DNA of 62,522 nucleotides, from contig CALOGB020000001.1 in assembly GCA_942636505.2 (NCBI GenBank), positions 1-62,522 of the forward strand, read 5' to 3'. Position 1 is the first letter of the stretch. Each line of letters opens with the position of its first letter. The notes below the pieces were generated by a model. It worked only from the letters and a program-made list of their open reading frames with translations. It was not told the DNA's origin and did not search any database. Both the position numbers and the translations under genes were made by a program. Source of the stretch: an uncultured bacterium. Lineage in GTDB: Bacteria; Pseudomonadota; Alphaproteobacteria; Sphingomonadales; Sphingomonadaceae. This document shows positions 1 to 8,297 of the stretch, piece after piece.

Positions 1-48
1 ACAGTACAGTGATCTGGGTCATCGCCACGTCTCTAGCCACGGTGCAAA

Positions 49-68
49 CCACAGTGCTTGCACTGTGG
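49..68 (-). terminator. Hairpin downstream of the small lipoprotein gene
   Basis: CCACAGTG and CACTGTGG form a perfect 8-bp stem with a 4-nt loop just past the stop codon of the minus-strand gene ending at 82. On the minus strand only three T follow, so this is a weak intrinsic terminator at best. A longer alternative pairing (35-47 with 58-70, one mismatch) shares its right arm, so two structures compete. Confidence 0.4.
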
Positions 69-81
69 CTAACATCTTAGC

Positions 82-489
82 TCAGACCATCACCCGCCAG
101 ATGCCCCTCACCGGATGCAGACCGAGAGACGGATCGACTCTAACGATTTTGGTCGAGCGCGGATTATCGACTTTTACCGGTTGGGCAGCTTCCGAGCTCT
201 GATTCGATTGTGCCGAGGCCGCAAGCGCAGCCTCAGCCGCACTTAATCTCTGCTTCAGTAGATCGGCCTCAACGTCGGCTGGCGCCGCTTGTAACGCGAT
301 GACTTGACGTTCCAGCTTACTTATTCTGTCCTCCGCGACACGAAGACGCGTTTGAAGATCAATGTCCTCGATTTCCTGTCTGGCCACTGGTGCGCTTACA
401 TCTCGATGCTCAGGCAATGGCTGGCCACAGCCGCAGAGGACTACGGAGAACATTGCGATCCCAAACCCTGTAAGTGTACGGTTCAACAT
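82..489 (-). CDS. Small putative lipoprotein with coiled coil
   Basis: This is a 135-residue protein of unknown function. The N-terminus has a positively charged start, a hydrophobic stretch and a lipobox-like LCGC at about residues 18-21, so it is probably a lipoprotein. Residues about 40-95 are rich in Ala, Leu, Glu, Gln and Arg with heptad-like spacing (RLRVAEDRISKLERQV), which suggests a coiled coil. It directly abuts the gene at 490-819 (stop followed immediately by this ATG), so the two are probably cotranscribed and translationally coupled. They lie at the distal end of the minus-strand polysaccharide export block, so a role in envelope or exopolysaccharide assembly is possible but is only inferred from position. 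No enzymatic motif is visible. Confidence 0.75.
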   Translation of the reverse strand: MLNRTLTGFGIAMFSVVLCGCGQPLPEHRDVSAPVARQEIEDIDLQTRLRVAEDRISKLERQVIALQAAPADVEADLLKQRLSAAEAALAASAQSNQSSEAAQPVKVDNPRSTKIVRVDPSLGLHPVRGIWRVMV

Positions 490-819
490 TTACCGAGGCG
501 GGATTGCGCATTTTACCGCAGCGACGTCAGAAGCCACTGGCTCGCCACCGTAGCCACCTTGAACGGTGACAACTGTTTCTATTTTGTCCTGTATCACCGT
601 ATAACGACGCGGGGGTTGCGCATTAGGCGCGTCGACAACAAAACCATTTGTCGTAGCCGTAGGTGCCACTGTCACCGCATGTCCAATACAGGTCGCCATG
701 TCAGTCACAGACGTCTGTGTTCTTATTGCGCCCATATAATCAGGCGGAAGCTTGGGTCCATGCGCGCACGAAGAAAGGAGCGCGAGGGGCACCCAAAAAA
801 AAGATTTAGAGTTTTTCAT
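490..819 (-). CDS. Small putative lipoprotein, unknown function
   Basis: A 109-residue protein with a short signal sequence ending in the lipobox LSSC (about residues 15-18), so lipidation at Cys18 is expected. The mature part has two further cysteines (in TCIGH and VKCAIPP) that could form a disulfide in the periplasm. It contains no catalytic motif I recognise. The downstream lipoprotein gene begins immediately after its stop codon, and the Q-rich protein gene lies 119 bp upstream on the same strand. Its placement beside the Wza/Wzc-like genes suggests an accessory envelope role, but that is inference. Confidence 0.75.
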   Translation of the reverse strand: MKNSKSFFWVPLALLSSCAHGPKLPPDYMGAIRTQTSVTDMATCIGHAVTVAPTATTNGFVVDAPNAQPPRRYTVIQDKIETVVTVQGGYGGEPVASDVAAVKCAIPPR

Positions 820-938
820 ACACAGCCCGTACGCTCGGGACGCGATTGAGGTCCAGCCTTGTTTTGGCCTACTCGTACCGGCCTGTCAGGGGCAGACCAA
901 CCGCCAGACACTCTCATCGGTCAGGTATGATCGAAGGT

Positions 939-1328
939 CTACCGTCCTCGAGACGCGATTCGGGCCTGATCCTCAGCCGTCAAGAAGGGTGACGCAGCAT
1001 TGGCTTGCGGGTCATAGCTCGGATCTATCCGATTCCGAATACGGTTCTGAACCCTGTTCGGTATTCGACTGGCAATCCGCCCCATCGGCGACGCATATCC
1101 CATTTGCTCACGCGTTTGCCTCTGTCCAACTATGCCTACTGCCGAGTCCGCTACCCGGCCAGAGTTCTGAATGCTCCGCGTGGGCTGCTGCTCCGGCTGT
1201 TGCTGTTGCTGCAACAGCGAATAATCATCCTGATCAACGCTTGCCTGATCCGCCGATGACGCGCGCACCTGCGCGTCAACCGGCACAGCTACCAGCAAGT
1301 ATAAGGCCACAGACAGAACATGACGCAT
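939..1328 (-). CDS. Secreted Gln/Arg-rich protein, unknown
   Basis: A 129-residue protein with a typical Sec signal peptide (hydrophobic LSVALYLLVAVP, likely cleavage after VDA at about residue 19). The mature part is low-complexity: a run of five Gln within residues about 40-48 and a basic segment with repeated R-I/V spacing (RIASRIPNRVQNRIRNRID) at about 83-101. It probably is largely disordered. The gene lies 33 bp downstream of the TPR protein gene on the same strand and so may belong to the wza-wzc transcription unit. No family is recognised. Confidence 0.65.
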   Translation of the reverse strand: MRHVLSVALYLLVAVPVDAQVRASSADQASVDQDDYSLLQQQQQPEQQPTRSIQNSGRVADSAVGIVGQRQTREQMGYASPMGRIASRIPNRVQNRIRNRIDPSYDPQANAASPFLTAEDQARIASRGR

Positions 1329-1361
1329 TCAACGTTCCCAGCTATCTTACGCTTTGAAAAT

Positions 1362-2591
1362 TCAACGGACCGGTAACACCTGAACACGGTTTAGTTCGCC
1401 GCTCAGTCCGCCGACGGCATCCGAAGGTCGCGCGATCAGTACCAGTGTTTGTACAGGGCATCCCGTCGGCACTGCAAACTTTCCCTCGAAAGAGCCTTGA
1501 GCTTGGCTCGAGTTGGGCAAATCGATCCGGCCAAGTTCACGACCATCTTGACAGCGCAATGTCCAAAAGGGGCGTGCATTGTCATTTTGATCAATCCCAG
1601 CGCTATTTCCTGCAATCCGATACGTGCCGGCCGGCAGCATCTGTCCTTGCTGGATAAGCGTGCCACCGACACTGGCCGGAGCGGAAAAGTAAAAGACCCC
1701 GCCAGTTTTGCCGCGTTGGATCGAGGTGTCCATACCTACGTCATTCTGAGATACCCAATCGAATACAGACGGGTTCTTCAGCTCCGCGCTGAACGTGGCA
1801 TCGCGCGATCTGCGTCGGTCCGCACCAGGGCGAATACCGGTGTAATATGCCCAGGCCTCATCAAATGCACCCCGCGCAAACAGCGTATCGATCAATGCAG
1901 CATGCGCTCGCTCAGGCACAACAAAACCGGCATGGCGCAGGCCCGTCAAAAGACGTGCCGTCGCCCGCGGGTTTGAGGTCGTGGTCGCGGCATAATTGAC
2001 AAAGCTTTCACTCCAAGCGGGCCTGTTGGCTAACGTATGGATCAGCGGAGCCCGAATATCGTTTTCCGAGCTTGCAGCGGTCAAAACCGGAAAGAGCAGG
2101 TCTGCCAGTTTTGGCGAGGTTCGTAACGCAATGTCGTAGTGCCGAAGCGCACCGGATATGTCGCTTCGTCCAACTGCATCCTCGATCAACCACAACTGTG
2201 TCTGCGCATCCCGGCGCGACAACTTCTCGGAGTAATTAAACATGACACGCGCACGGGCTGTATCGCCCCGAAGCTGCGCGTTAGTTCCCAAAACTGCGAG
2301 CGCCGCAACCGTCGCCGGATCCTGTTGCAGCGACAGCAACGCTAATTTGTCGGCTCGCTGACGGTCCGCCTTAGTCGCGTCCGCGCCCGATAGCGCCGCG
2401 GCCAAGCGCCCCGTGATCCGGCCACTATAGGGGGACAACCGATGAGCGAGCACCGGATTTGCCGTCGCCTGCACTTGGCCAAGGGAAAACATAAGGCTCA
2501 GGCATGCACCGATTGCGGCGAGTCCCGCCAACGCGAGCCGGACTCCCCACTCAGCCGGCGAGCGTCGGGGCGACGCGTTGGACCGGGCCAT
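1362..2591 (-). CDS. TPR-containing periplasmic protein of the export block
   Basis: About 409 residues. An N-terminal transmembrane or signal-anchor segment lies at about residues 16-42, followed by an alpha-helical region with TPR-like repeats (about 75-260) in which Ala/Leu pairs recur. A C-terminal part (about 285-409) is rich in beta-strand patterns and contains two Cys. The start is set at the ATG 6 bp after the kinase stop codon; a TTG two codons upstream is also possible. It directly follows the Wzc-like gene, so it probably helps polysaccharide assembly or secretion at the inner membrane or periplasm. The C-terminal part resembles a carbohydrate-binding beta-sandwich only in general pattern, and I cannot assign a family. 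Confidence 0.8.
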   Translation of the reverse strand: MARSNASPRRSPAEWGVRLALAGLAAIGACLSLMFSLGQVQATANPVLAHRLSPYSGRITGRLAAALSGADATKADRQRADKLALLSLQQDPATVAALAVLGTNAQLRGDTARARVMFNYSEKLSRRDAQTQLWLIEDAVGRSDISGALRHYDIALRTSPKLADLLFPVLTAASSENDIRAPLIHTLANRPAWSESFVNYAATTTSNPRATARLLTGLRHAGFVVPERAHAALIDTLFARGAFDEAWAYYTGIRPGADRRRSRDATFSAELKNPSVFDWVSQNDVGMDTSIQRGKTGGVFYFSAPASVGGTLIQQGQMLPAGTYRIAGNSAGIDQNDNARPFWTLRCQDGRELGRIDLPNSSQAQGSFEGKFAVPTGCPVQTLVLIARPSDAVGGLSGELNRVQVLPVR

Positions 2592-2597
2592 CCGCAA

Positions 2598-4811
2598 TTA
2601 CGCCTTTACTGCGTCGGTTCGGCCATAACCGTAGCCGTACTCATATCCATAACCATAGCGCGAGCGACGGGCTTCAAATTTCGTCAAAACGCACCCGATG
2701 ATCCGGACATTGGCGCTTGCAAGCCGGCCGATGGCGGTTTTGACCATGCTCGACCGAATGCCATGCGATTCAGCAACAAAGATCAAGCCCTCTACTCGGC
2801 TTGCTATCAAGGGAGCATCCGCCAAGCCCATGACAGGTGGAGAATCGATTATGACATGATCGTAGGTTTCAAGCAGGCGGCCAAGCAGCAGAGAAAGTCG
2901 TGAACCTGTTAGTAGCTCGGCCGCATTAGGCGGAATCGGGCCTGCCGACATCGCGGTGATGCCGAGGTCGCTCATTTGAAATATAAGTGAACCGATATCG
3001 TCTTCGCCAACGAGAAAGTTGCTAAGGCCCCTGTTATGATCGACACCGCCAAGATGGTGAATAGACGGCGAACGCATATCGCCATCTATCAGGATCACCT
3101 TACGCTGTGCTCGCGCAAGCATCGTTGCCAGCGCAATAGCGGTGGTGGATTTACCTTCCGCTGGCCGCGTCGACGTGACCGAGAACGACCTTGGTACACC
3201 ATGCTCGGTCGTGAAACCAAGATTAGTGTTCACCGCAAGGTAAGCGTCCACCAAATCGGACTTGCGATCAAGTAACTCATCCCGCGGCGCTACCCCATTT
3301 CGCACCTTCGGAACGGTGCCAAGCAAAGGCAACCCAAGCCGTTGTTGCACCTCACTCGGATCTGCGATGGCCTCGTCCATTTGCTCAAGCGCGAACGCAA
3401 CAAGTGCGCCAAGGCCAAGTCCGACAAGCAGTGCTGTAAGGAGGTTGAGCAGTAGTCTTGGACTCGAGGCCTTCTGCGGAACGTCGGCGGTATCCACGAT
3501 CGATACGTTGTTGACACCGACACCGCCGGCAACACCGATCTCCTTGAAACGCTGAAGCAGTCCATCATAAAGGGCTCGATTGGTATCCACCTCTTGCTGA
3601 TAGATATTATACTGAATGCTGCGGCGACGCAGGTCGAGATAGTTCGTTTTCAGCTGGTCAACCTTGGTGCGCAAAGCGTTTTCACGCTCCTGCGCTTCCC
3701 GGTAGTCCGCGAGTTGTGATCCCGAGACGCGCCCTTCTTCACGCGTGATCGAACGATCAAGCTGGTCAAGCTGCGATTGAATTGCCTTTGCCGCCGGATA
3801 GCCAGGTTCGAATTGAACCATGAGGCGTGCATACTCCGCCGCCAACTCCGCGCGACGTTGCCGCAAGCTGTTGATCGCTGGATTACGAAGTGCGTCCGTG
3901 GAAGCGCCCGAACGACCCGCCTGCTGGTAGCGTGCCTCAGCCTGAATACGCTCTGCCGTAGCTTGCGAAAGCACGGCGTTAAGTGCCGCTAGATCGTCAG
4001 CCACAATCGAGCGTTCCGACGTTGTCGCACCACTTCCGCTGGATTGCGACGGTAGATTGATAATCTGCTGAGCGGATGCATACCCGACAAGCTGGCGCTG
4101 AGAGTTATCCAAGCGCTCTTTCTGCAAGGCAAGCTGGCGTTGCAAAAGGTTGCGACCATAGGATGTCGCCTGAACCTTGCGCTCCAGATTGGTCTGAATG
4201 AAATTGTCTGCCCAAGCATTGGCAATTCGAGCAGAGAACACAGGATCAGGGCTCGTGAAACTAATGTCGACGAGCCGTGACAGGCGCATTGGCGTGACGG
4301 CCAAACGAAGCCCCAGCAATTCTCCAGCGACGCGTTGCCGCTCTGCTCGACCTGCTGCTGGGTAACGGTCGTTGACGAGGGCGAACGCTGGCTTGTCGGA
4401 ACTATAGCCGAACATAGCAAAGAATTTGGGATCGTCTACCAGTCTCAGCTGAGTTGCGACCCGTTCTGACAAAGCCCTCGACCGCAGAAGCCCGTATTGA
4501 GTCTGATAAAACTCTTGGTCAGAGGTGCTGTTTTCACGGTCAACACCCTGGAATTCGGCGACCTTACTGGCTTCTCGTGCAATCTCGATTGTCGATACGG
4601 CCGTGTATTTCGGCGTCATCAACAACGTCGCGATCAAACCAAGCAGAATGCAAGCCGCGGTAATACCTATGATTACGTAGCGCCACCGCAAAGCAATCCC
4701 AAGATACTGGCGAATGATCGACTTACGGTCCGCTTCAGGAGCTTGTGACTCATCAATGCCTTGCGTCGTGGATGCAGCGCCACGAAACGATGGGGAAGTA
4801 ATTAAATTCAT
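2598..4811 (-). CDS. Polysaccharide copolymerase / BY-kinase (Wzc/ExoP-like)
   Basis: A 737-residue inner-membrane chain-length regulator fused to a bacterial tyrosine kinase. A first membrane segment lies at about 45-65, then a Wzz domain with long periplasmic coiled coil (about 200-400) and a second membrane segment (about 450-472). The cytoplasmic ATPase carries Walker A (AEGKSTT, about 549), Walker A' (ILIDGDMR, about 574) and Walker B (VIIDSPPV, about 656). The C-terminus ends in a tyrosine cluster with seven Tyr alternating with Gly or Glu, the usual autophosphorylation site. The gene follows the Wza-like gene by 13 bp. Family knowledge: cycles of phosphorylation control polymer length and export. 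A cognate low-molecular-weight tyrosine phosphatase (Wzb) is not encoded in the window. Confidence 0.95.
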   Translation of the reverse strand: MNLITSPSFRGAASTTQGIDESQAPEADRKSIIRQYLGIALRWRYVIIGITAACILLGLIATLLMTPKYTAVSTIEIAREASKVAEFQGVDRENSTSDQEFYQTQYGLLRSRALSERVATQLRLVDDPKFFAMFGYSSDKPAFALVNDRYPAAGRAERQRVAGELLGLRLAVTPMRLSRLVDISFTSPDPVFSARIANAWADNFIQTNLERKVQATSYGRNLLQRQLALQKERLDNSQRQLVGYASAQQIINLPSQSSGSGATTSERSIVADDLAALNAVLSQATAERIQAEARYQQAGRSGASTDALRNPAINSLRQRRAELAAEYARLMVQFEPGYPAAKAIQSQLDQLDRSITREEGRVSGSQLADYREAQERENALRTKVDQLKTNYLDLRRRSIQYNIYQQEVDTNRALYDGLLQRFKEIGVAGGVGVNNVSIVDTADVPQKASSPRLLLNLLTALLVGLGLGALVAFALEQMDEAIADPSEVQQRLGLPLLGTVPKVRNGVAPRDELLDRKSDLVDAYLAVNTNLGFTTEHGVPRSFSVTSTRPAEGKSTTAIALATMLARAQRKVILIDGDMRSPSIHHLGGVDHNRGLSNFLVGEDDIGSLIFQMSDLGITAMSAGPIPPNAAELLTGSRLSLLLGRLLETYDHVIIDSPPVMGLADAPLIASRVEGLIFVAESHGIRSSMVKTAIGRLASANVRIIGCVLTKFEARRSRYGYGYEYGYGYGRTDAVKA

Positions 4812-4824
4812 GTAAGCCTCAGCC

Positions 4825-5535
4825 TTACTGAAGGATCGCGATCAGTGGCGCGGCAACTATCGGCGACAATGATACAAAATCGCGGAATAGGCGCCGCTGC
4901 GGTGAATCGCCGACTACGATCACGTCGTTGGCAAAGATAGCTGGATCGTCATACGCGCCGCGGCGGATGGCATCGACATCGTAAAGACCGGCCATCTTTC
5001 GCCCCTGAACGGTTCGCAAGATCACGACCTCATTCTGGCGCGCAAATTCAGACATGCCCTTCGCCGAAGCAATGGCGCGCAATAGCGTCATCTGATTGGT
5101 AACCGGATAAAGCCCAGGCTCCACGACTTGCCCGTCGATGGTTACGACCTGGCTTACCGAACTTTTGATATTGACGGTGACCTCGGGCTTGCGGACATAC
5201 CGTCCCCGAAGCGCTGCTTCGACCGCACGAGCGAGTTCGCTAGCCGTACGGCCACGCGCATCGACTGTGCCAGCCAGCGGCATCGCGATACGCCCACTGG
5301 CATCGACCTGCATCTCGCGGCTGAGCTCGGGGACGTTAAAGACATCAACCTGGATCGTATCCAGCGGACCGATCAAAGCCGGCCGGTCCGCGGCAGTCAA
5401 ATCCTGTCGGTTGGGCGCAGGAAGAGCCTGACTCCCCTCTACCACGGACAGGCGAGGCGTGGAAACTAGCGGCTCCGTATGCGCACACGCTCCCAGCGCG
5501 AGCGCAATTAACACTATATAGCGATCACTACGCAT
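4825..5535 (-). CDS. Outer-membrane polysaccharide export lipoprotein (Wza-like)
   Basis: About 236 residues. I chose the internal ATG because it starts a lipoprotein signal (hydrophobic IVLIALAL and lipobox LGAC, Cys at about residue 15); the longer open frame upstream has no protein-like character. The mature protein contains a Poly_export domain (IGPLDTIQVDVFNVPELS onward, about 55-140) and a following SLBB segment (VVEPGLYPV). It is shorter than E. coli Wza (379 residues) and has one SLBB unit, as in many alphaproteobacterial homologues. It forms the outer-membrane/periplasmic export channel and would work with the Wzc-like copolymerase just downstream. Confidence 0.92.
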   Translation of the reverse strand: MRSDRYIVLIALALGACAHTEPLVSTPRLSVVEGSQALPAPNRQDLTAADRPALIGPLDTIQVDVFNVPELSREMQVDASGRIAMPLAGTVDARGRTASELARAVEAALRGRYVRKPEVTVNIKSSVSQVVTIDGQVVEPGLYPVTNQMTLLRAIASAKGMSEFARQNEVVILRTVQGRKMAGLYDVDAIRRGAYDDPAIFANDVIVVGDSPQRRLFRDFVSLSPIVAAPLIAILQ

Positions 5536-5851
5536 ACGCTTGGGAGGCTTCTCAAATTGAATATGAGAGCGCCCTATAGATGCTCGTTTGACGACGGTAA
5601 AGCTTAACGCCTGTCGGCGCACCGACGCGCAGAAGGCATCCGCTTTACAACCTTCATATAGGGACGCGCGATCGACGCGTCTGTGGCCCAAAAGCCTCAC
5701 TACGGGAACGGTTGGCCCCTTCGGAAGTTCGCTATTGCGCGGACGACATAGCTCGAGTGCCTGAACCAAGCCTATCGAAATGAAATCTTCGGATGGTTCC
5801 AGGCACACTCCATACACCTATCCGCCCCACCACAAACCGGCCGCTCGCGCG
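5536..5851. other. Intergenic region upstream of the export block
   Basis: About 316 bp lie between the Wza-like start and the end of the flippase gene. An open frame continues upstream of the Wza-like start but lacks protein-like composition, so I treat the stretch as non-coding. It is the expected place for the promoter of the wza-wzc block. I see no clear terminator or operator. Confidence 0.5.
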
Positions 5852-7219
5852 TCAGCGAAAAAAGATGGCTCGGAGCTGTATTCGCAGAAGGTGTCGGGTC
5901 TCTGGAAAAAAAGCATTCAGCAGCAACCCGGTGGCAATTTGCGTCACCACAGCTGCAACCGCGGCGCCAACGACACCCATCAACGGGATGAGTAATAGGC
6001 AGGTTCCGATATTCACAGCCGCACCGAGCAAAGCTTGATAGACCCCGATATGAAGCAGCCGACGATTTACCAGCGCGCCGCTAACTGCTTGGCCTAGCGA
6101 GCTAAACACCGTTGCCCAACCGTGCACCATCAGTACCGGTCCCGCGGCTGCAAACGCGGTGCCATATAGGAGTTTTATTGCAGTTGGTGCGACAATAGTT
6201 ACGACTAGAGCAACACCAACCGATGCCCACGTAATAAATCTAATCACAAGCGTTAATTGCTGATCATACCGATCGTGGTCGAAGTGGAATGTATGCGCCA
6301 ACCGAGGCGTTACCGCCAGCATTACTGCAGTTATAACGAGATACCATGCCTCTATCAGCCGAGTAGCCGCTGTATAGATACCTACCTGGGCGTCTCCCAG
6401 CAACTGACCGATCAATAGCTGATCGGCCCGCATATACACACCTATGATGGCCAATCGTGCGATTTGTGGGGCCACCTCTTTCAAAAGTCGCCGCATTTCC
6501 TCTCGCGTTGCATCTTTGATAGCAAAAGCATGCCCGTCGTGCGTCGCAGCCGCATACATTAGACCCGCGACAACAAACAGCTCTAATGAATACAGGAGGG
6601 CAAACGTGATAACGCCGGCCCCAAGAAGGATCGCAGCAACCTTCAATACCGAAAAAACCAAGAAGTTTAGGTTTCTCAGAAGAACAATTCTGCTTACTTT
6701 ACCCCTACTTTGGTACTCGGAATCAATGACATCCATTGATTGGGCGATTTGAGCACTCGCTAAAAAGGCCATAATAATCCAAGTCGCCGGTTCGGTGGGC
6801 CGCGTAACGACAATGAAAATCATCGATAGCAATAATACCAATGCTGCACCGCCAACTCGCAGGGCAAACGCACTTGCTAAAATCATTCGCTGGCGATCCG
6901 GCCGGCCCACCAAATCACGCATCAGTATTTCTGGCAGACCAAGCGTAGAGGCAAACGAGAACATCGTAGCTATTGCTTGAGCGTAATTAAAAAGACCAAA
7001 CTTCGCCGGTCCCAAAAACCGAGCAATCCATATGTTTACTACAAGACCAACACCCAACCTGATCACGCGATCCGCGACTAGCCAACTAACGTTAGCAGCT
7101 AGGCTTTTCAGTACCGTTCGTTGTGCCAAACTGGCTCGAAGAGCTCCGGGCTTAAAGCGAGCGAATTTACCGGAGAGTTTTTTAGCCGACGCATTTGCGC
7201 TTGGCTCAGGCGTTAGCAT
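5852..7219 (-). CDS. Oligosaccharide flippase (Wzx-type, MOP superfamily)
   Basis: A 455-residue integral membrane protein with about 12-14 hydrophobic segments, starting after a basic N-terminus (about residue 40, VSWLVADRVIRLGVGLVVNIWIARFLGP). The pattern of the first helix pair with GPAKFGLFNYAQA is typical of polysaccharide transport proteins. The predicted role is to flip undecaprenyl-diphosphate-linked repeat units across the inner membrane for the Wzy-dependent pathway. It overlaps the upstream glycosyltransferase gene by 14 bp. Its codon usage is visibly more AT-rich than that of the right part of the window, in keeping with a variable serotype-type gene. Confidence 0.92.
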   Translation of the reverse strand: MLTPEPSANASAKKLSGKFARFKPGALRASLAQRTVLKSLAANVSWLVADRVIRLGVGLVVNIWIARFLGPAKFGLFNYAQAIATMFSFASTLGLPEILMRDLVGRPDRQRMILASAFALRVGGAALVLLLSMIFIVVTRPTEPATWIIMAFLASAQIAQSMDVIDSEYQSRGKVSRIVLLRNLNFLVFSVLKVAAILLGAGVITFALLYSLELFVVAGLMYAAATHDGHAFAIKDATREEMRRLLKEVAPQIARLAIIGVYMRADQLLIGQLLGDAQVGIYTAATRLIEAWYLVITAVMLAVTPRLAHTFHFDHDRYDQQLTLVIRFITWASVGVALVVTIVAPTAIKLLYGTAFAAAGPVLMVHGWATVFSSLGQAVSGALVNRRLLHIGVYQALLGAAVNIGTCLLLIPLMGVVGAAVAAVVTQIATGLLLNAFFPETRHLLRIQLRAIFFR

Positions 7220-8177
7220 TGCTTACCTTTTCAATAATCCAACGTGCCGTGGCATGGGGCGAGAGTTTCTCATCGTACCACCGCAAGCCAGCCGTCTGAA
7301 GGCATTCGAGACGATCAGGATCTTGCAGAAGGTTGTCCACGACGCGTAACCCATCGCTCCAGTTGTCGACGCAAATGATCGGTGAGTTGCGATACAAGAA
7401 TGTATCCGGCAGCCTATCCGACACGACGACTGCACCAGCACGTAGTGCTTCGAGATGACGAAAGGTTTCGGCGCTTACAAAACCTCGTGGAGCGAGTACA
7501 ACACGACTGTCAGCCAGCATCTTACCATACGCATCCCGGCTCAAACCCTTTCCGAAACCAGACGTGAAAGTTATCAGCCGAACACCATGCGTTTTTACAC
7601 TGAAATCTCGCTTAAGGAGACGGCCCAGTGGCGACCGAGCAATCAGGTGGAACAGCTTATTATGCGCTAGCTTTGGCATCTTACGCAATATTGGGTGGAA
7701 CGCAAAATAAAGGGGATACCGATTACGGTTTAGATTACCCGTAAATAGAACGTCAACCTGCCGCTCCGGCATTGGCGTCCCCGAGATTGCCGGAACACCA
7801 TTGGCTAAACCAAGGCTCATCGTATGTATGTTTTCGCCTACTTTTTCGGCGCGCATGCTAGGTTTAAATATTGCAATATAATACTGTGAAAGTGCCGTTG
7901 GCGTAACAGAGTCTGCCTCATCAGACAGAAAGATCAGGACCTTACGCTGCCCGTTGAAAGCGATAGATGCCGGAACCCGATCAGCGCGATGTGGGCTGAA
8001 GACATAGAATTTTACGTCTCGCAGTTCGGGATCGAGGAGCTCCTGCAGAGCGTGGAAGGTGTCCGCGAGAAAATCTCGTTGGATAAGCTCGTCCCATTGA
8101 TGCCCGGAATTGGGATCAAGGTAGACGTTTTCGGTAATTCGATACGGTTCGGCAGTTGCGCTGGCGAGCATGGTCAT
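7206..8177 (-). CDS. Exostosin-like glycosyltransferase
   Basis: A 323-residue protein without signal peptide. The C-terminal half has the pattern of exostosin/GT47-like enzymes: VLAPRGFVSAETFRHLEAL (about 225-243), then GAVVVSD and a region with Asp/Trp before a helical end. In this family the Arg-Gly and Glu residues contact the nucleotide sugar. It probably adds one sugar of the repeat unit. It overlaps the flippase gene by 14 bp and is probably cotranscribed with it. The donor and acceptor cannot be read from the sequence. Confidence 0.8.
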   Translation of the reverse strand: MTMLASATAEPYRITENVYLDPNSGHQWDELIQRDFLADTFHALQELLDPELRDVKFYVFSPHRADRVPASIAFNGQRKVLIFLSDEADSVTPTALSQYYIAIFKPSMRAEKVGENIHTMSLGLANGVPAISGTPMPERQVDVLFTGNLNRNRYPLYFAFHPILRKMPKLAHNKLFHLIARSPLGRLLKRDFSVKTHGVRLITFTSGFGKGLSRDAYGKMLADSRVVLAPRGFVSAETFRHLEALRAGAVVVSDRLPDTFLYRNSPIICVDNWSDGLRVVDNLLQDPDRLECLQTAGLRWYDEKLSPHATARWIIEKVSNANA

Positions 8178-8297
8178 AACCCCCTCCTCTTGGAGGTACT
8201 TGGTGCAAGGCGCATAAAAGGGTCCGCCGTTATAGGAATTGCGGGGCGCCTTGAACCAAGAGGCAGCCGATTGCCAGCCGCTTTGAGGGGGAAAAAC

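Noticed and set aside
304..849. Plus-strand frame opposite the two small lipoproteins
   Set aside because: Cys/Arg/His-rich composition without a family; the minus-strand frames have lipoprotein signals and abut each other.
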